A stretch of DNA of 64,000 nt from an uncultured Bacteroidales bacterium (GTDB lineage Bacteria > Bacteroidota > Bacteroidia > Bacteroidales > UBA932): positions 1 through 64,000 of the forward strand of contig CAMYYI010000002.1 of the NCBI GenBank assembly GCA_947303465.1. The letters are read 5' to 3'. A program made the position numbers and the translations under genes. Shown here in pieces: positions 1 to 8,174 of the stretch. Within the stretch, counting starts at the first letter, position 1, and the number at the start of each line of letters is the position of its first letter. Below the pieces are notes generated by a model. That model ran no database searches. It had not been told where the DNA came from and was given only the letters and a program-made list of their open reading frames with translations.

Positions 1-2782
1 CGCTGTCGGAGTTGTGGACGGCGTTGACGAAGGCTTCGCTCTGGGCAAGGAGGTCAGGGAGCTGCTGGATCTGGGCACGGACTGTGTCGGCGTGATCCCA
101 CTCGATGCCTCCGTAGAGGGTGTTGAAGTCTTCGACGATGTTGGAAAGGACATCCAGCTCGGGTTCTTTCTTGCCGCCCTTGGTGCCCACGGGGATGGGA
201 GCAATCTCGGAGTCTTTGTCGGTGAGCGAGATGTTGACCTCTTCCTGCTCGACGATGCGGTATTTGTCGAAGTCGATGGCTTCGATGAGGCCTTCGGTCC
301 AGTCATCGATGACCAGCTTGGGCAGCTTGGCGCCCAGGTAGTAGTAGAAGTGGTAGAGTTTCTCCCATTCTACGCTGCTGAAGGGCATCACTGCAGCCAG
401 GAAGGGATAGGTGCGGATATAGCTCTTGATGGCGCTCTTGCACTTGATCTGCTTGTCTTCCGTGAGTTCTGCCTTGAAGCGCTCTACGCAGCGGTTGATG
501 ATAGGGTCAAGCTCTTCACGGGAAGCGGAACTCCAGTAGAGTTTATTGAACTCGTGGACATCTTCTTCTGTGTAGATGTTGGCGCTTTCTATCTCTTCGA
601 TAAGGTCGTTGAGTTTGTTAGGATCGGTCTCGTGTGTGAGAATGGTGCCCTTGTAGTAAGTCTGGAAGGCCTTTTGGATATCTTCCGGCTCGTTGGCGAA
701 GTCCAGGATAAAGGTGTCGCGCTTCTTGGGATGGCAGCGATTGAGGCGGGAAAGGGTCTGTACGGCTTTCACGTCAGAGAGCTGCTTATCCACGTACATC
801 GTGTGGAGGAGCGGCTGGTCGTAGCCCGTCTGGTACTTGTTGGCCACCACGAGGATGCGGTAAGGATCTGCAGCGATTCTCTTCTCTATTTCTGATGAAG
901 GGAAGCCGTTGATAGTTGATTCGTTGACCATCTTGCCCTGCCACTCTTTTTCGCCAGAGAATGCCACAACGGCCTTGTAAGGGCTGTGGCGCTCCTCCAG
1001 TTGTTTGGTGATGGCGTAGTAGAATTCGATGGCGCGTATGATGCTGGAGGTCACAACCATTGCGCGGGCCTGGCCGCCAATCTTATGGGCAGCAATTACT
1101 TTGTCCAGGAAGTGATTGACGATGATGAGAGACTTCTCGTTGATGGTCTGGGGCTGGCGCTCTACAAAGGCGCGAATCTTCTTAGGAGCCTCCAGCTTGT
1201 CAAACTCAGGATCATCCTGGGTGGCCTTGAGAATCTTGTAGTAGCTGCGATATGGCGTGTAATTCTTGAGCACGTCCATAATGAATCCTTCCTCGATGGC
1301 CTGCTTCATCGTGTATTCGTGGCAGGGAACGTGTCCTACTGTGCCATCAGGATTCTGCACCGGCTTGCCGAACATCTGCAGCGTCTTGTTTTTAGGCGTG
1401 GCAGTGAAGGCGTAGTAGTTCACGTTCGGAGCCATCTTGCGGCCCTTGATGATCTTCAGGATGAGGTCTTCGATGTCTTCCTCATCATCCTCCGCATTTC
1501 CAGAGACCACGATGTTCATGTCGGCGGACATGGATCCGTTCTGTGAGCTGTGGGCCTCATCAATGATGATGGCGAAGTTGAGGTCGCCGAGGGAGCCACC
1601 GATGGCGTCCAGGATGAACTGGAACTTGTGGATGGTGGTGATGATAATCTTCTTGCCGCCCTGCAGTGCTTCCCTCAATGTGGCGGAGTCTTCTGCCCAG
1701 GCGACGATGTTGGAGAGGCGCTTGAAGGCTTTGATGTTGTCGCGGATCTGTTTGTCCAGGTTGACGCGGTCGGTGACCACAATCACGGAGTCCACGATGT
1801 TCTCGTCATCTTCTACCAAGGTGACCAGCTGGTATGCCAGCCAGGTGATGGTGTTGCTCTTTCCGGAGCCGGCGCTGTGCTGGATGAGGAACCTCTGGCC
1901 AATCGGATTTGCCCGGGTATCAAGAAGCAGCCGGCGCACACAATCCAGCTGGTGATAACGGGGCCAAATGACACGCTTAACGGGTTTATCTGAGCCTTCA
2001 ACGTCTTTCTCGATAACCTGAGCGTAATTCTCCATAATATCAGAGAGAGACTCCTTCTTCAGGATTTCCTGCCAAAGATATTCCGTCCGGATCTTGGAAT
2101 CTACCCAAGGGTTGCCGGCACCTCCATTCACGCCTTTGTTGAACGGCAGGAACCAGCTATCCTTCCCCTTGAGCTCCGTACACATCATAATCTCATCATC
2201 ATCCACGGCGAAGTGGACCGCGCAGCGTCTGGGGGCGAATAGCGGGTCGGAAGCCGGGCGGTCGTTCTGGTACTGCTTGATGGCGTTCTGAACGTTCTGG
2301 CCGGTGTATTTGTTCTTCAACTCGCAGGTGATGATGGGGAAACCGTTGAGGAAAACACAGACATCCAGGGCATCCAGCGTCTGCTCGGCCGAGTGGTGGA
2401 GCTGGCGAGTGACACTGAATATGTTCTTCTGGTAGAACTCATAGGCGGAGGGATTGAGTTCTGACGGTATGGGATAGTACAGGTCAAAGATCTGCCCGTT
2501 GAAACGGAAGCCCTTGCGGAGGACATTGGTGATGCCCTCCTTGATGATGTGTTCCGACAGGCGGCTGAAGAAGAGCCGTCTCTGGCTCTCCGTGGCAAAG
2601 CACATTGTCGTTTCCACCTTCATCGGCTGGGTAGCCTTAAGGAAGCGCTCCACGCGTCCCTTATCCAGGGTGAACTCTTTGTCAAAGTCTGAAGACTGTC
2701 CCTGCTCGTAACCCTGATGGTCACGGAGGTACTCCACCATAATGGTCTCAAGACCTTTCTCTGTCATGTCTGTGTGCGGCAT
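1..2782 (-). CDS. hsdR: Type I restriction enzyme R subunit (3' end cut off by window edge)
   Basis: Motor and nuclease subunit of a type I restriction-modification complex, which translocates DNA and cuts it when the site is unmethylated. The reading frame is open from ATG at 2782 to base 1, about 927 codons; the family usually has 1000-1100 residues, so roughly the last tenth is missing. The N-terminal part carries the nuclease fold (PIITCELKNK near residue 125), followed by helicase motifs: Walker A HSAGSGKSNT near residue 304 and the DEAH box IDEAHSSQNG near 409, then the second RecA domain with a QTLSRLNR-type motif VI. The start lies 2 bases after the hsdS stop, so it is co-transcribed and probably translationally coupled. 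The ORF track misses it because it has no stop in the window; the plus-strand ORFs listed over it are shadows. No frameshift was seen. Confidence 0.95.
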   Translation of the reverse strand, partial: MPHTDMTEKGLETIMVEYLRDHQGYEQGQSSDFDKEFTLDKGRVERFLKATQPMKVETTMCFATESQRRLFFSRLSEHIIKEGITNVLRKGFRFNGQIFDLYYPIPSELNPSAYEFYQKNIFSVTRQLHHSAEQTLDALDVCVFLNGFPIITCELKNKYTGQNVQNAIKQYQNDRPASDPLFAPRRCAVHFAVDDDEIMMCTELKGKDSWFLPFNKGVNGGAGNPWVDSKIRTEYLWQEILKKESLSDIMENYAQVIEKDVEGSDKPVKRVIWPRYHQLDCVRRLLLDTRANPIGQRFLIQHSAGSGKSNTITWLAYQLVTLVEDDENIVDSVIVVTDRVNLDKQIRDNIKAFKRLSNIVAWAEDSATLREALQGGKKIIITTIHKFQFILDAIGGSLGDLNFAIIIDEAHSSQNGSMSADMNIVVSGNAEDDEEDIEDLILKIIKGRKMAPNVNYYAFTATPKNKTLQMFGKPVQNPDGTVGHVPCHEYTMKQAIEEGFIMDVLKNYTPYRSYYKILKATQDDPEFDKLEAPKKIRAFVERQPQTINEKSLIIVNHFLDKVIAAHKIGGQARAMVVTSSIIRAIEFYYAITKQLEERHSPYKAVVAFSGEKEWQGKMVNESTINGFPSSEIEKRIAADPYRILVVANKYQTGYDQPLLHTMYVDKQLSDVKAVQTLSRLNRCHPKKRDTFILDFANEPEDIQKAFQTYYKGTILTHETDPNKLNDLIEEIESANIYTEEDVHEFNKLYWSSASREELDPIINRCVERFKAELTEDKQIKCKSAIKSYIRTYPFLAAVMPFSSVEWEKLYHFYYYLGAKLPKLVIDDWTEGLIEAIDFDKYRIVEQEEVNISLTDKDSEIAPIPVGTKGGKKEPELDVLSNIVEDFNTLYGGIEWDHADTVRAQIQQLPDLLAQSEAFVNAVHNSDS

Positions 2783-2784
2783 AG

Positions 2785-4044
2785 CTAACTTAATTCGTCT
2801 TGTATGTTGACTTGCCCAGTAACAACGTCTGAAATGAGTCGTTGTTTATACTCTGAAAGGCGGTCAATTTCATCTTTAAGGGAGAAAATCATAGAATCGA
2901 TTGCGTGAGTCTTAGTTTCAATATACTCCACTATCGCATTTTGCTCATCCAAAGGTGGAAGCGGGAAACCAATTTGCATAAACCGATTATGCTTTACAAC
3001 TTTCCTCAGTCCAGAATAATAAGGACGTAAGGCCTTAATATTATCGATAGCCAGATAGAATGCATACACAAACTTTGGATTTACGATGTCTTCACGGACC
3101 TTAAAAATGTCGTATGCACCAGTAATCATACCGTTATTCATTGATAATCCCACTGTACGTGGCGTCTCATCAATATCAAACAAACAAAACACAAGTTCGT
3201 TTGGCTCAACTACTTTATAAGACTCAAAATCTTTAGGGAACTTTCCTTTACCGCTTTCTACATCTCTAATAATAACGCCATTCGTAGTCAGAGACAAAAG
3301 ACGATATTCATTAGACCTCATCCCGACTTTTTCATCTTGCTCGATGAGGAAAGTCATATTCCTTACTCTTTTCCAATGAGATGGATGGACTGTTTGTAAC
3401 GGCGTATCCATATACGTCATTGGAACATTAGGGTTTAGGCCGCGTGTGACCACAGAGGCGATTTCAGCCTGTTTTAATTCGTTAAGAGTTTGTAACTCTC
3501 TCTCTCTCTGACATTTACAAGATTCAATTAAAGTTATCTCTTTATCAAGATAAGCTGCTATTTTTATTTGTTCCTCAATTGGAGGCAGAGGAATCATGAT
3601 GGAGCTCATTTCGTTCCAACGTGTAGTCCAAAGATCTGCAACAATACCTCTTCCATTTCTGTAAAACTCTTCCACATAATCATTACTTCTGAAGAGGTAG
3701 TGATAATATGGCGCATATACGCCATGCGGTTCGAGGACAATGTTTATTAGGGATACTGAACCATCAAATGAAGATACACCACAAGAGCCTTTCCGGTCAG
3801 ACCTTGAATTTACAACAAAGTCACCTTTCAAAACTAGTTTTCTATTGTCACCATTTTCTGTTTTTACTGCGGTCTCGAGTTGAGGGGTCACGCCATTCTT
3901 TGATACTGATAATGCCGGATAGTCTTGATCCGACACCTTTGTAGAGCGTAAACGGAAATGACTCTTTATTTTACAACTATCCCAATTAACAGGAATAGTT
4001 GGAAGCCACTGAATTCCGCTATTTTTGTATTCACTATACTTCAT
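2785..4044 (-). CDS. hsdS: Type I restriction-modification specificity subunit S
   Basis: DNA-recognition subunit of the HsdRMS complex (419 aa). It has the expected two-fold layout: target recognition domain 1, a conserved helix beginning PLPPIEEQIKIAAYLDKE (near residue 150-170), target recognition domain 2, and a second conserved helix beginning PLPPLDEQNAIVEYIETK near residue 355. The two half-repeats space the two recognition domains so that the complex reads a bipartite site. The gene is distinctly AT-richer than hsdM and hsdR, as expected for recognition domains exchanged between strains. It starts at ATG 4044, 2 bases after the hsdM stop. No second hsdS fragment, inverted repeat or invertase that would indicate recombinational switching is present in the window. 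The target sequence cannot be predicted by eye. Confidence 0.93.
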   Translation of the reverse strand: MKYSEYKNSGIQWLPTIPVNWDSCKIKSHFRLRSTKVSDQDYPALSVSKNGVTPQLETAVKTENGDNRKLVLKGDFVVNSRSDRKGSCGVSSFDGSVSLINIVLEPHGVYAPYYHYLFRSNDYVEEFYRNGRGIVADLWTTRWNEMSSIMIPLPPIEEQIKIAAYLDKEITLIESCKCQRERELQTLNELKQAEIASVVTRGLNPNVPMTYMDTPLQTVHPSHWKRVRNMTFLIEQDEKVGMRSNEYRLLSLTTNGVIIRDVESGKGKFPKDFESYKVVEPNELVFCLFDIDETPRTVGLSMNNGMITGAYDIFKVREDIVNPKFVYAFYLAIDNIKALRPYYSGLRKVVKHNRFMQIGFPLPPLDEQNAIVEYIETKTHAIDSMIFSLKDEIDRLSEYKQRLISDVVTGQVNIQDELS

Positions 4045-4046
4045 AC

Positions 4047-5903
4047 CTAAAGACCCAAAATCTCGTTTAATAAACCTTCAGTACTAGCCTCGATATCGCG
4101 GATATCGGATGATATAGCTTCAATAGATCGCAATTTGATAGGCTTGTAGAAATACTTTGTAAAGCTTAACTCGTAGCCAATAGTCGGTTCACCAAACACT
4201 TCCTCCGGTTCGTAAGGCTTCACCTCGTTATCGTAAAAGCCTTCAACTCCGCCAGGATAGAGGAAAGGAATCTGTTCCACTTCTCCCTTGACTTTTGCAA
4301 GCTTTACTTTGCCTTTCCGGTCCTTGATGACGTTCCCGTTCTCATCCTTTGCCGGCTTAAACAGCTCAACCTCCCAGTAGCCAAACTCCTCATTCGGGAA
4401 GATCTTGCTATACTCGTTTTCCTCGAAGTTCATCAGGAGCTCCAGGATCTTCTTTCGGTCGTTGGCGTCCGTCTCACAGTTCTTTTCGCCCAGATTCTTA
4501 CGAAGCGGGGTCTTGATGGATGTGGCGTCAATAAGCTGAACTTTACCTCTACGTCGAGCTTCCTTTCGGTTGGTGACAATCCAGATGTAAGTGCCAATGC
4601 CTGTGTTATAGAAATCCTTTTCAGGCATAGCAATGATGGCCTCCAACATATCGTTCTCGATGATGTACCGGCGGAGATTGCTTTCGCCTCCACCAGCATC
4701 ACCGGTGAAGAGGGAGGAACCATTGTGCACCTCGACAATGCGAGTGCCCATCTTGGTGCCGTCTTTCATACGGCTGATGTTGTTGGCCAGGAAGAGCATC
4801 TGAGGGTCTCCAATACCGGGAATCACGTTGAACTCCGGATCATCGTCATAGACGAATTTGAAGCGCGGGTCGGAAATCTTTTTCTTCTCGCTCTCGGCCA
4901 GGCCCCATTTCTTGAGGTCTTCCTTCCAGGGTGTGCCGAAAGGAGGATTTGAAATGCAGAAGTCGTAGGTTTCACCCTTATGGCCATCTTCAGAGATAGT
5001 GGAGCCAAAGGCGATGTACTGACGGGATGTGCCGTTGAGGATGTAGTCAAAGGATTTGCGCTCGCCGGAGATCATCAGGTCGGCCTTGCAGGTGGCGTAG
5101 GTTTCCGGCTGGAGTTCCTGGCCGAAGATGTTGATATTGATCTTGCGGCCGCGCTCCTTGGCGAGGCGCTTGATTTCAGCCTCACTGATGGTGAGGATAC
5201 CGCCGGTACCGCAGGCGCCGTCGTAGATGCTGTAGGTGCTGTCTTCCAGTTTGTCGGCCACCGGTATGACGGCCAGGTCGGCAAGGAGATGGACGTAGTC
5301 ACGAGGAGTGAAGTGCTCACCAGCTTCGGTGACGTTGTTCTCTTCATTAAATTTCCGGAGGAGTTCCTCGAAGAGGGTACCCATCATGTGGTTGTCGAGG
5401 GCCGGGAGGATTTCTTTGCCCTTATCGTCCAGGACCGGCTTGATGCTCAGGTTGATGGAACTGTCGGTGAACTTGTCGATGATTGAGCCCAAGCGTTCTG
5501 CTTCGGTAAGGTTGTCAACCTGCTGGCGGAGGCGGAACTTGTCGATGATGTCCTGAACGTCCTTGCTGTAGCCGTTGAGGTAGTCGATGAAGTTCATCTT
5601 GAGGCGGACCGGATCGACCTCTGCCTTGAGCTTCCGCATTGTGAAGCGGGAGGTGTTGCAGAAGGGATAGCCGGTGGTCTGGAACAGGATTGGCTCCTGA
5701 TTGACAATGTGGGCGGCGTCCAACTGCTTCTTGCGCTCGAGAACGGCGTCCTTCGTGGGCTCCAGGAGGATGTCCAGACGGCGGAGAACCATCATCGGCA
5801 TGATGATTTTCTTGTATTCACCTTTCTCAAAGGCGTGGACGAGGACATCGTTTGCGATGTTCCAGATGAAGGAGAACAGGTGGTTGTATTGGGCTGTGTT
5901 CAT
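4047..5903 (-). CDS. hsdM: Type I restriction-modification methyltransferase subunit M
   Basis: N6-adenine DNA methyltransferase of the type I system (618 aa). An N-terminal helical HsdM_N domain (from MNTAQYNHLFSFIWNIAND) is followed by the catalytic domain with the AdoMet-binding motif YDGACGTGGI near residue 229 and the catalytic N6-adenine motif NPPFG near residue 319. The charged C-terminal tail should contact HsdS. The protein is longer than the classical HsdM of about 530 residues, mainly through its C-terminal third, which is normal for the larger HsdM subfamily common in Bacteroidota. It precedes hsdS by 2 bases and follows the DUF2971 gene by 16 bases, so the four genes form one transcription unit read right to left. 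Confidence 0.95.
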   Translation of the reverse strand: MNTAQYNHLFSFIWNIANDVLVHAFEKGEYKKIIMPMMVLRRLDILLEPTKDAVLERKKQLDAAHIVNQEPILFQTTGYPFCNTSRFTMRKLKAEVDPVRLKMNFIDYLNGYSKDVQDIIDKFRLRQQVDNLTEAERLGSIIDKFTDSSINLSIKPVLDDKGKEILPALDNHMMGTLFEELLRKFNEENNVTEAGEHFTPRDYVHLLADLAVIPVADKLEDSTYSIYDGACGTGGILTISEAEIKRLAKERGRKININIFGQELQPETYATCKADLMISGERKSFDYILNGTSRQYIAFGSTISEDGHKGETYDFCISNPPFGTPWKEDLKKWGLAESEKKKISDPRFKFVYDDDPEFNVIPGIGDPQMLFLANNISRMKDGTKMGTRIVEVHNGSSLFTGDAGGGESNLRRYIIENDMLEAIIAMPEKDFYNTGIGTYIWIVTNRKEARRRGKVQLIDATSIKTPLRKNLGEKNCETDANDRKKILELLMNFEENEYSKIFPNEEFGYWEVELFKPAKDENGNVIKDRKGKVKLAKVKGEVEQIPFLYPGGVEGFYDNEVKPYEPEEVFGEPTIGYELSFTKYFYKPIKLRSIEAISSDIRDIEASTEGLLNEILGL

Positions 5904-5919
5904 GGTAAGTGTTTATCTG

Positions 5920-6711
5920 CTATATCTTTTCTTCCTTCAGTCTAAATGCTTCAGGATTTACTGTCATTTGGTATATTTTAATATCGGGGTTACACTTGCG
6001 TGCTTCCTTAATAATCTTATCTTTTTCTTCGTCACTCATTTTGATACCCAAATAAAGGCTCTCAAAGCACTCGCCTCCCAAATGAGGATAAGCGCGAACT
6101 TCTTTCCAATCAATCACTTCCTTACGATTTTTGGGCTTATATGGTAAACCCATTGGCGCAAAACAAGGATGATTCAAAGTGCCTGCCGGAGTGGGATCTA
6201 ATAGCAACAGCCTTACCTCCTGTTCATGTTCCCACGCTTTTGCTTTGGTGGAAAGGAGGTAATGGAAGTAGTCTTCTGCATCATGGAAATAGTCAGGTTT
6301 TTCAATGACATCTCTGTACTGTACCTCCATTTCCAATGCGCCCATGTATATGCTACAGTGAATCTTGGACAAGTATTTCCTAGCTTTTTCCATGTCCAAA
6401 CCTATGCATACACCCTTATGATTTCCATAATAGGTCCACATCAACAGGGAATCATATACTTTGGACAAACTACAGATCCATGCACTATTCCTAAGATTCT
6501 CCATATCAATTTCTCCCTTCTCCTTAAGGAAATCTGCAGGAGGCCAATTATACTCATTAACTGGGACGTTGGAGAAATCAAATAATGCTGGATGACAGTC
6601 GAATGGATCGTTTAAGCGTGTTGAATTAGTGAATTGAAGATTGCTGTTGTGAAGCATCAACAATCCACCATTGATGTCAAGATACTTATATAGCTTAGAG
6701 CGGTCCGTCAT
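5920..6711 (-). CDS. DUF2971 family protein, first gene of the hsd operon
   Basis: Protein of 263 aa matching DUF2971 by eye: an N-terminal LYKYLDINGG segment, RLNDPFDC near residue 35, the LLMWTYYGNHKGVCIGLD block near residue 107, and the EHEQEVRLLLL block near residue 165. The biochemical function of the family is unknown; members are often found in defence islands and mobile elements. No signal peptide or membrane segment is visible, so it should be cytoplasmic. It is the promoter-proximal gene of the type I restriction operon and ends 16 bases before hsdM; the only promoter-like box seen for the whole operon lies upstream of this gene. The gene is AT-rich compared with hsdM. Whether it modulates restriction or is only a passenger is open. 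Confidence 0.8.
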   Translation of the reverse strand: MTDRSKLYKYLDINGGLLMLHNSNLQFTNSTRLNDPFDCHPALFDFSNVPVNEYNWPPADFLKEKGEIDMENLRNSAWICSLSKVYDSLLMWTYYGNHKGVCIGLDMEKARKYLSKIHCSIYMGALEMEVQYRDVIEKPDYFHDAEDYFHYLLSTKAKAWEHEQEVRLLLLDPTPAGTLNHPCFAPMGLPYKPKNRKEVIDWKEVRAYPHLGGECFESLYLGIKMSDEEKDKIIKEARKCNPDIKIYQMTVNPEAFRLKEEKI

Positions 6712-6779
6712 CTAAACGCAAATAAGGTTGTACCTATCCTTGCTACTGATTATTCAGTTATAGTTCTTTGGGTAATACG

Positions 6780-6787
6780 CAAATTTA
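6780..6787 (-). promoter_or_regulatory. Predicted -7 box for the DUF2971-hsdMSR operon
   Basis: Read on the minus strand the bases are TAAATTTG, a perfect match to the Bacteroidota -7 consensus TAnnTTTG. It lies about 68 bases before the DUF2971 start codon. No clear TTTG element at the usual -33 spacing was found, so this is a half-supported promoter. It is the only such box close upstream of the operon. Confidence 0.45.
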
Positions 6788-6931
6788 GCAAAAAAGGTAT
6801 AAAGTCGTATAAGAAAGTATAACAAATTGAAACACGATAATAAATTTGACAAAATGCTGTCATAAAATCTGACCTCGTGAAACAAAACGCCCTGACGTCA
6901 ATAGACATCAAGGCGAATAGTAGCTGTGCTG

Positions 6932-7083
6932 GGAAGGAGGCTCCCGGGGGCGTGGCCCCCCTCGGCCACGGGAAGAGGGAGGGGCCCGCTGAACACAAGT
7001 TATCGCGAAGCGATGACGCAGGAGGCAGTGGGAGGGTACGGAGTGGAGCGAAGCGGAACGGAGCCCCACGGGAGCCTCCTTCC
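6932..7083. repeat. Palindromic repeat element A (152 bp, intergenic)
   Basis: The ends are perfect 15-base inverted repeats (GGAAGGAGGCTCCCG at 6932-6946 and its complement at 7069-7083). Inside are two smaller palindromes: CGTGGCC/GGCCACG at 6951-6970 and ATCGC/GCGAT at 7002-7014. Three internal blocks, GGGAGGGGCCCGC (6977-6989), GTGGGAGGG (7028-7036) and GAGCGAAGCG (7046-7055), recur in the same order inside element B at 31934-32098, so the two belong to one family although their terminal arms differ. It carries no transposase gene; the short ORFs across it on both strands are repeat translations, not genes. Confidence 0.75.
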
Positions 7084-7097
7084 TGGCACAACGGTGG

Positions 7098-7123
7098 AGA
7101 TTCTTCGCTTCGCTCAGAATAAC
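7098..7123. repeat. Short dispersed-repeat-like motif next to element A
   Basis: The sequence contains GATTCTTCGCTTCGCTCAGA, a motif type seen in intergenic repeats of many bacterial genomes and the source of spurious 'LSEAKNL' peptides in ORF calls (the minus-strand ORF at 6908 contains exactly such a peptide). It lies 15 bases after element A and may be part of a larger composite. Its copy number cannot be judged from this window. Confidence 0.5.
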
Positions 7124-7162
7124 AAGAAGAGTCTCCGGTTTCCACGGGGACTCTCTGCGGTA

Positions 7163-7195
7163 TTGGGGTGCAATAACGTCATTTCTGCACCCCAA
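7163..7195. repeat. GGGGTGCA palindrome 1
   Basis: Perfect 10-base inverted repeat TTGGGGTGCA / TGCACCCCAA with a 13-base loop. A second palindrome sharing the GGGTGCA arm lies 21 bases downstream. There is no T-run to suggest a terminator. It could be a protein-binding operator pair, a repeat-family unit or a transcript hairpin. Confidence 0.7.
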
Positions 7196-7216
7196 CCTCT
7201 GTATTTCCCTAACCAG

Positions 7217-7243
7217 GGGTGCAAATATGGCCTTTTTGCACCC
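7217..7243. repeat. GGGTGCAAA palindrome 2
   Basis: Perfect 9-base inverted repeat GGGTGCAAA / TTTGCACCC with a 9-base loop, the partner of the palindrome at 7163-7195. A related half-site GGTGCAAATA occurs again near 8093-8102, on the other side of the nuclease-like ORF. Confidence 0.7.
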
Positions 7244-7274
7244 AACAATATAAGATAGAGGATGGCCTCAAATC

Positions 7275-7511
7275 CTAAGACTTTTTTATCAATCTGATCC
7301 TTGCTTCAGTCAGCACAGTATCGCTTTTCGTGTAAGGTGTGTCCTGCCAGGTCGAGGTCTTTGTCAAACACAACAATTAATGTATATTTGCCTTCAGCAA
7401 GACGGTCGTGGAATCGGCCGGTAATGAAATCAGGAGTATGGTAAGTCCTCCATTCTGGAGGCGGCTCCCTACAAATTCATAGTGTTTATAGTCTTGGGAA
7501 GGCGTTTCCAT
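7275..7511 (-). pseudogene. Decayed gene fragment, function unknown
   Basis: No intact ORF is present, but the minus strand shows protein-like stretches in successive frames: ETPSQDYKHYEFVGSRL, then PEWRTYHTPDFITGRFHDRL and GKYTLIVVFDKD, then TWQDTPYTKSDTVLTEARI ending at a TAG at 7275-7277. Joining them needs at least two frame changes, and there is an in-frame stop upstream, so this reads as the C-terminal end of a frameshifted gene. I do not recognise the family. A 20-base segment of it (7393-7412) is repeated exactly at 8286-8305. With the neighbouring repeats it suggests an eroded junction. Confidence 0.4.
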
Positions 7512-7513
7512 TT

Positions 7514-8047
7514 ATGGAAGTGTCCTTTCAATCCCCAAAACATATTATCCTAATAAATATGGATGATTCTTGTGGCTTGTTTGTGCTGTACAAACAGTAT
7601 CCGAGCGGAGGAAAGATTTGGTTAATGCTTGGTCTTGAGACAACAGGTTCGGATTATGACGACATACTGGCCATTGCAGATTGCCTGGCAGAATGCGGAC
7701 ATGAAGTAAAATTGCTTCATGCGGTTCATTATAAGGATCCATTGTATCGTGAAGTATTTGGTGAACTGATTGGAACAAAATACTACCGCAAGTGCCCAGA
7801 TTTGCTCGTGGATGGAGTGTTTGTTGAATATGAGTCCTACAAAACAGCACAGCCAAAGAAGGCGTTTCGAAATATGCTGCATTATGGCTTAGAGCAATCT
7901 GACGCCATCATTATTCGGCAATGCAACCTCACAGATGGTTATATGATTAGAAAAATACTAAGTAAAAAAGAAAAGGGGGGATCAGTTTCAAAAGTATGGA
8001 TCTTTGATGGGCACAACCTGAGACCACTATATAAAACTGAAGGCTGA
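7514..8047 (+). CDS. CdiA C-terminal toxin-like nuclease domain protein (hypothetical)
   Basis: Protein of 177 aa. The core ADCLAECGHEVKLL, then PDLLVDGVFVEYESY, then EQSDAIIIRQCN resembles the PD-(D/E)xK-like nuclease fold of CdiA C-terminal tRNase toxins, where a PD..-dG-.vE.E pattern holds the metal-binding acids. Stand-alone relatives occur in Bacteroidota mobile elements, so it need not be a toxin. There is no signal peptide and no recognisable immunity gene beside it. Start is uncertain: ATG 7514 gives the full ORF, while ATG 7559 (MDDSCGLFVL) also fits, and neither has a strong ribosome-binding site. It is AT-rich and flanked by repeats and gene debris, consistent with acquired DNA. 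The family assignment is from motif resemblance only. Confidence 0.6.
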   Translation: MEVSFQSPKHIILINMDDSCGLFVLYKQYPSGGKIWLMLGLETTGSDYDDILAIADCLAECGHEVKLLHAVHYKDPLYREVFGELIGTKYYRKCPDLLVDGVFVEYESYKTAQPKKAFRNMLHYGLEQSDAIIIRQCNLTDGYMIRKILSKKEKGGSVSKVWIFDGHNLRPLYKTEG

Positions 8048-8063
8048 TGAAAAACTCATCAGC
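8043..8063 (+). terminator. Hairpin over the stop codon of the nuclease-like ORF
   Basis: Perfect 8-base stem GCTGATGA / TCATCAGC with loop AAAAC; the left arm contains the TGA stop at 8045-8047. There is no immediate T-run, the nearest being about 45 bases on (TTTTTTT near 8110), so termination is plausible but not certain. Confidence 0.4.
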
Positions 8064-8174
8064 CCAGTGTGCAGCGAATCCGTAGAATCACTTGGTGCAA
8101 ATATACTGCTTTTTTTATAATCCACAAATCTTTTAATGAATCATCGCCTTTAAACACCAAACTAACAGTTGATT

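Noticed and set aside
14-2711. Plus-strand ORFs of up to 293 aa
   Set aside because: All lie antisense to the clear hsdR frame, which is open to the window edge and has helicase motifs.
2785-4044. Invertible hsdS shufflon
   Set aside because: No second hsdS copy, partial recognition domain, inverted repeat or recombinase was found nearby.
6750-7258. Short ORFs on both strands in the 6.7-7.3 kb gap
   Set aside because: They translate the inverted-repeat element and a dispersed repeat (LSEAKNL-like peptide), so they are not genes.
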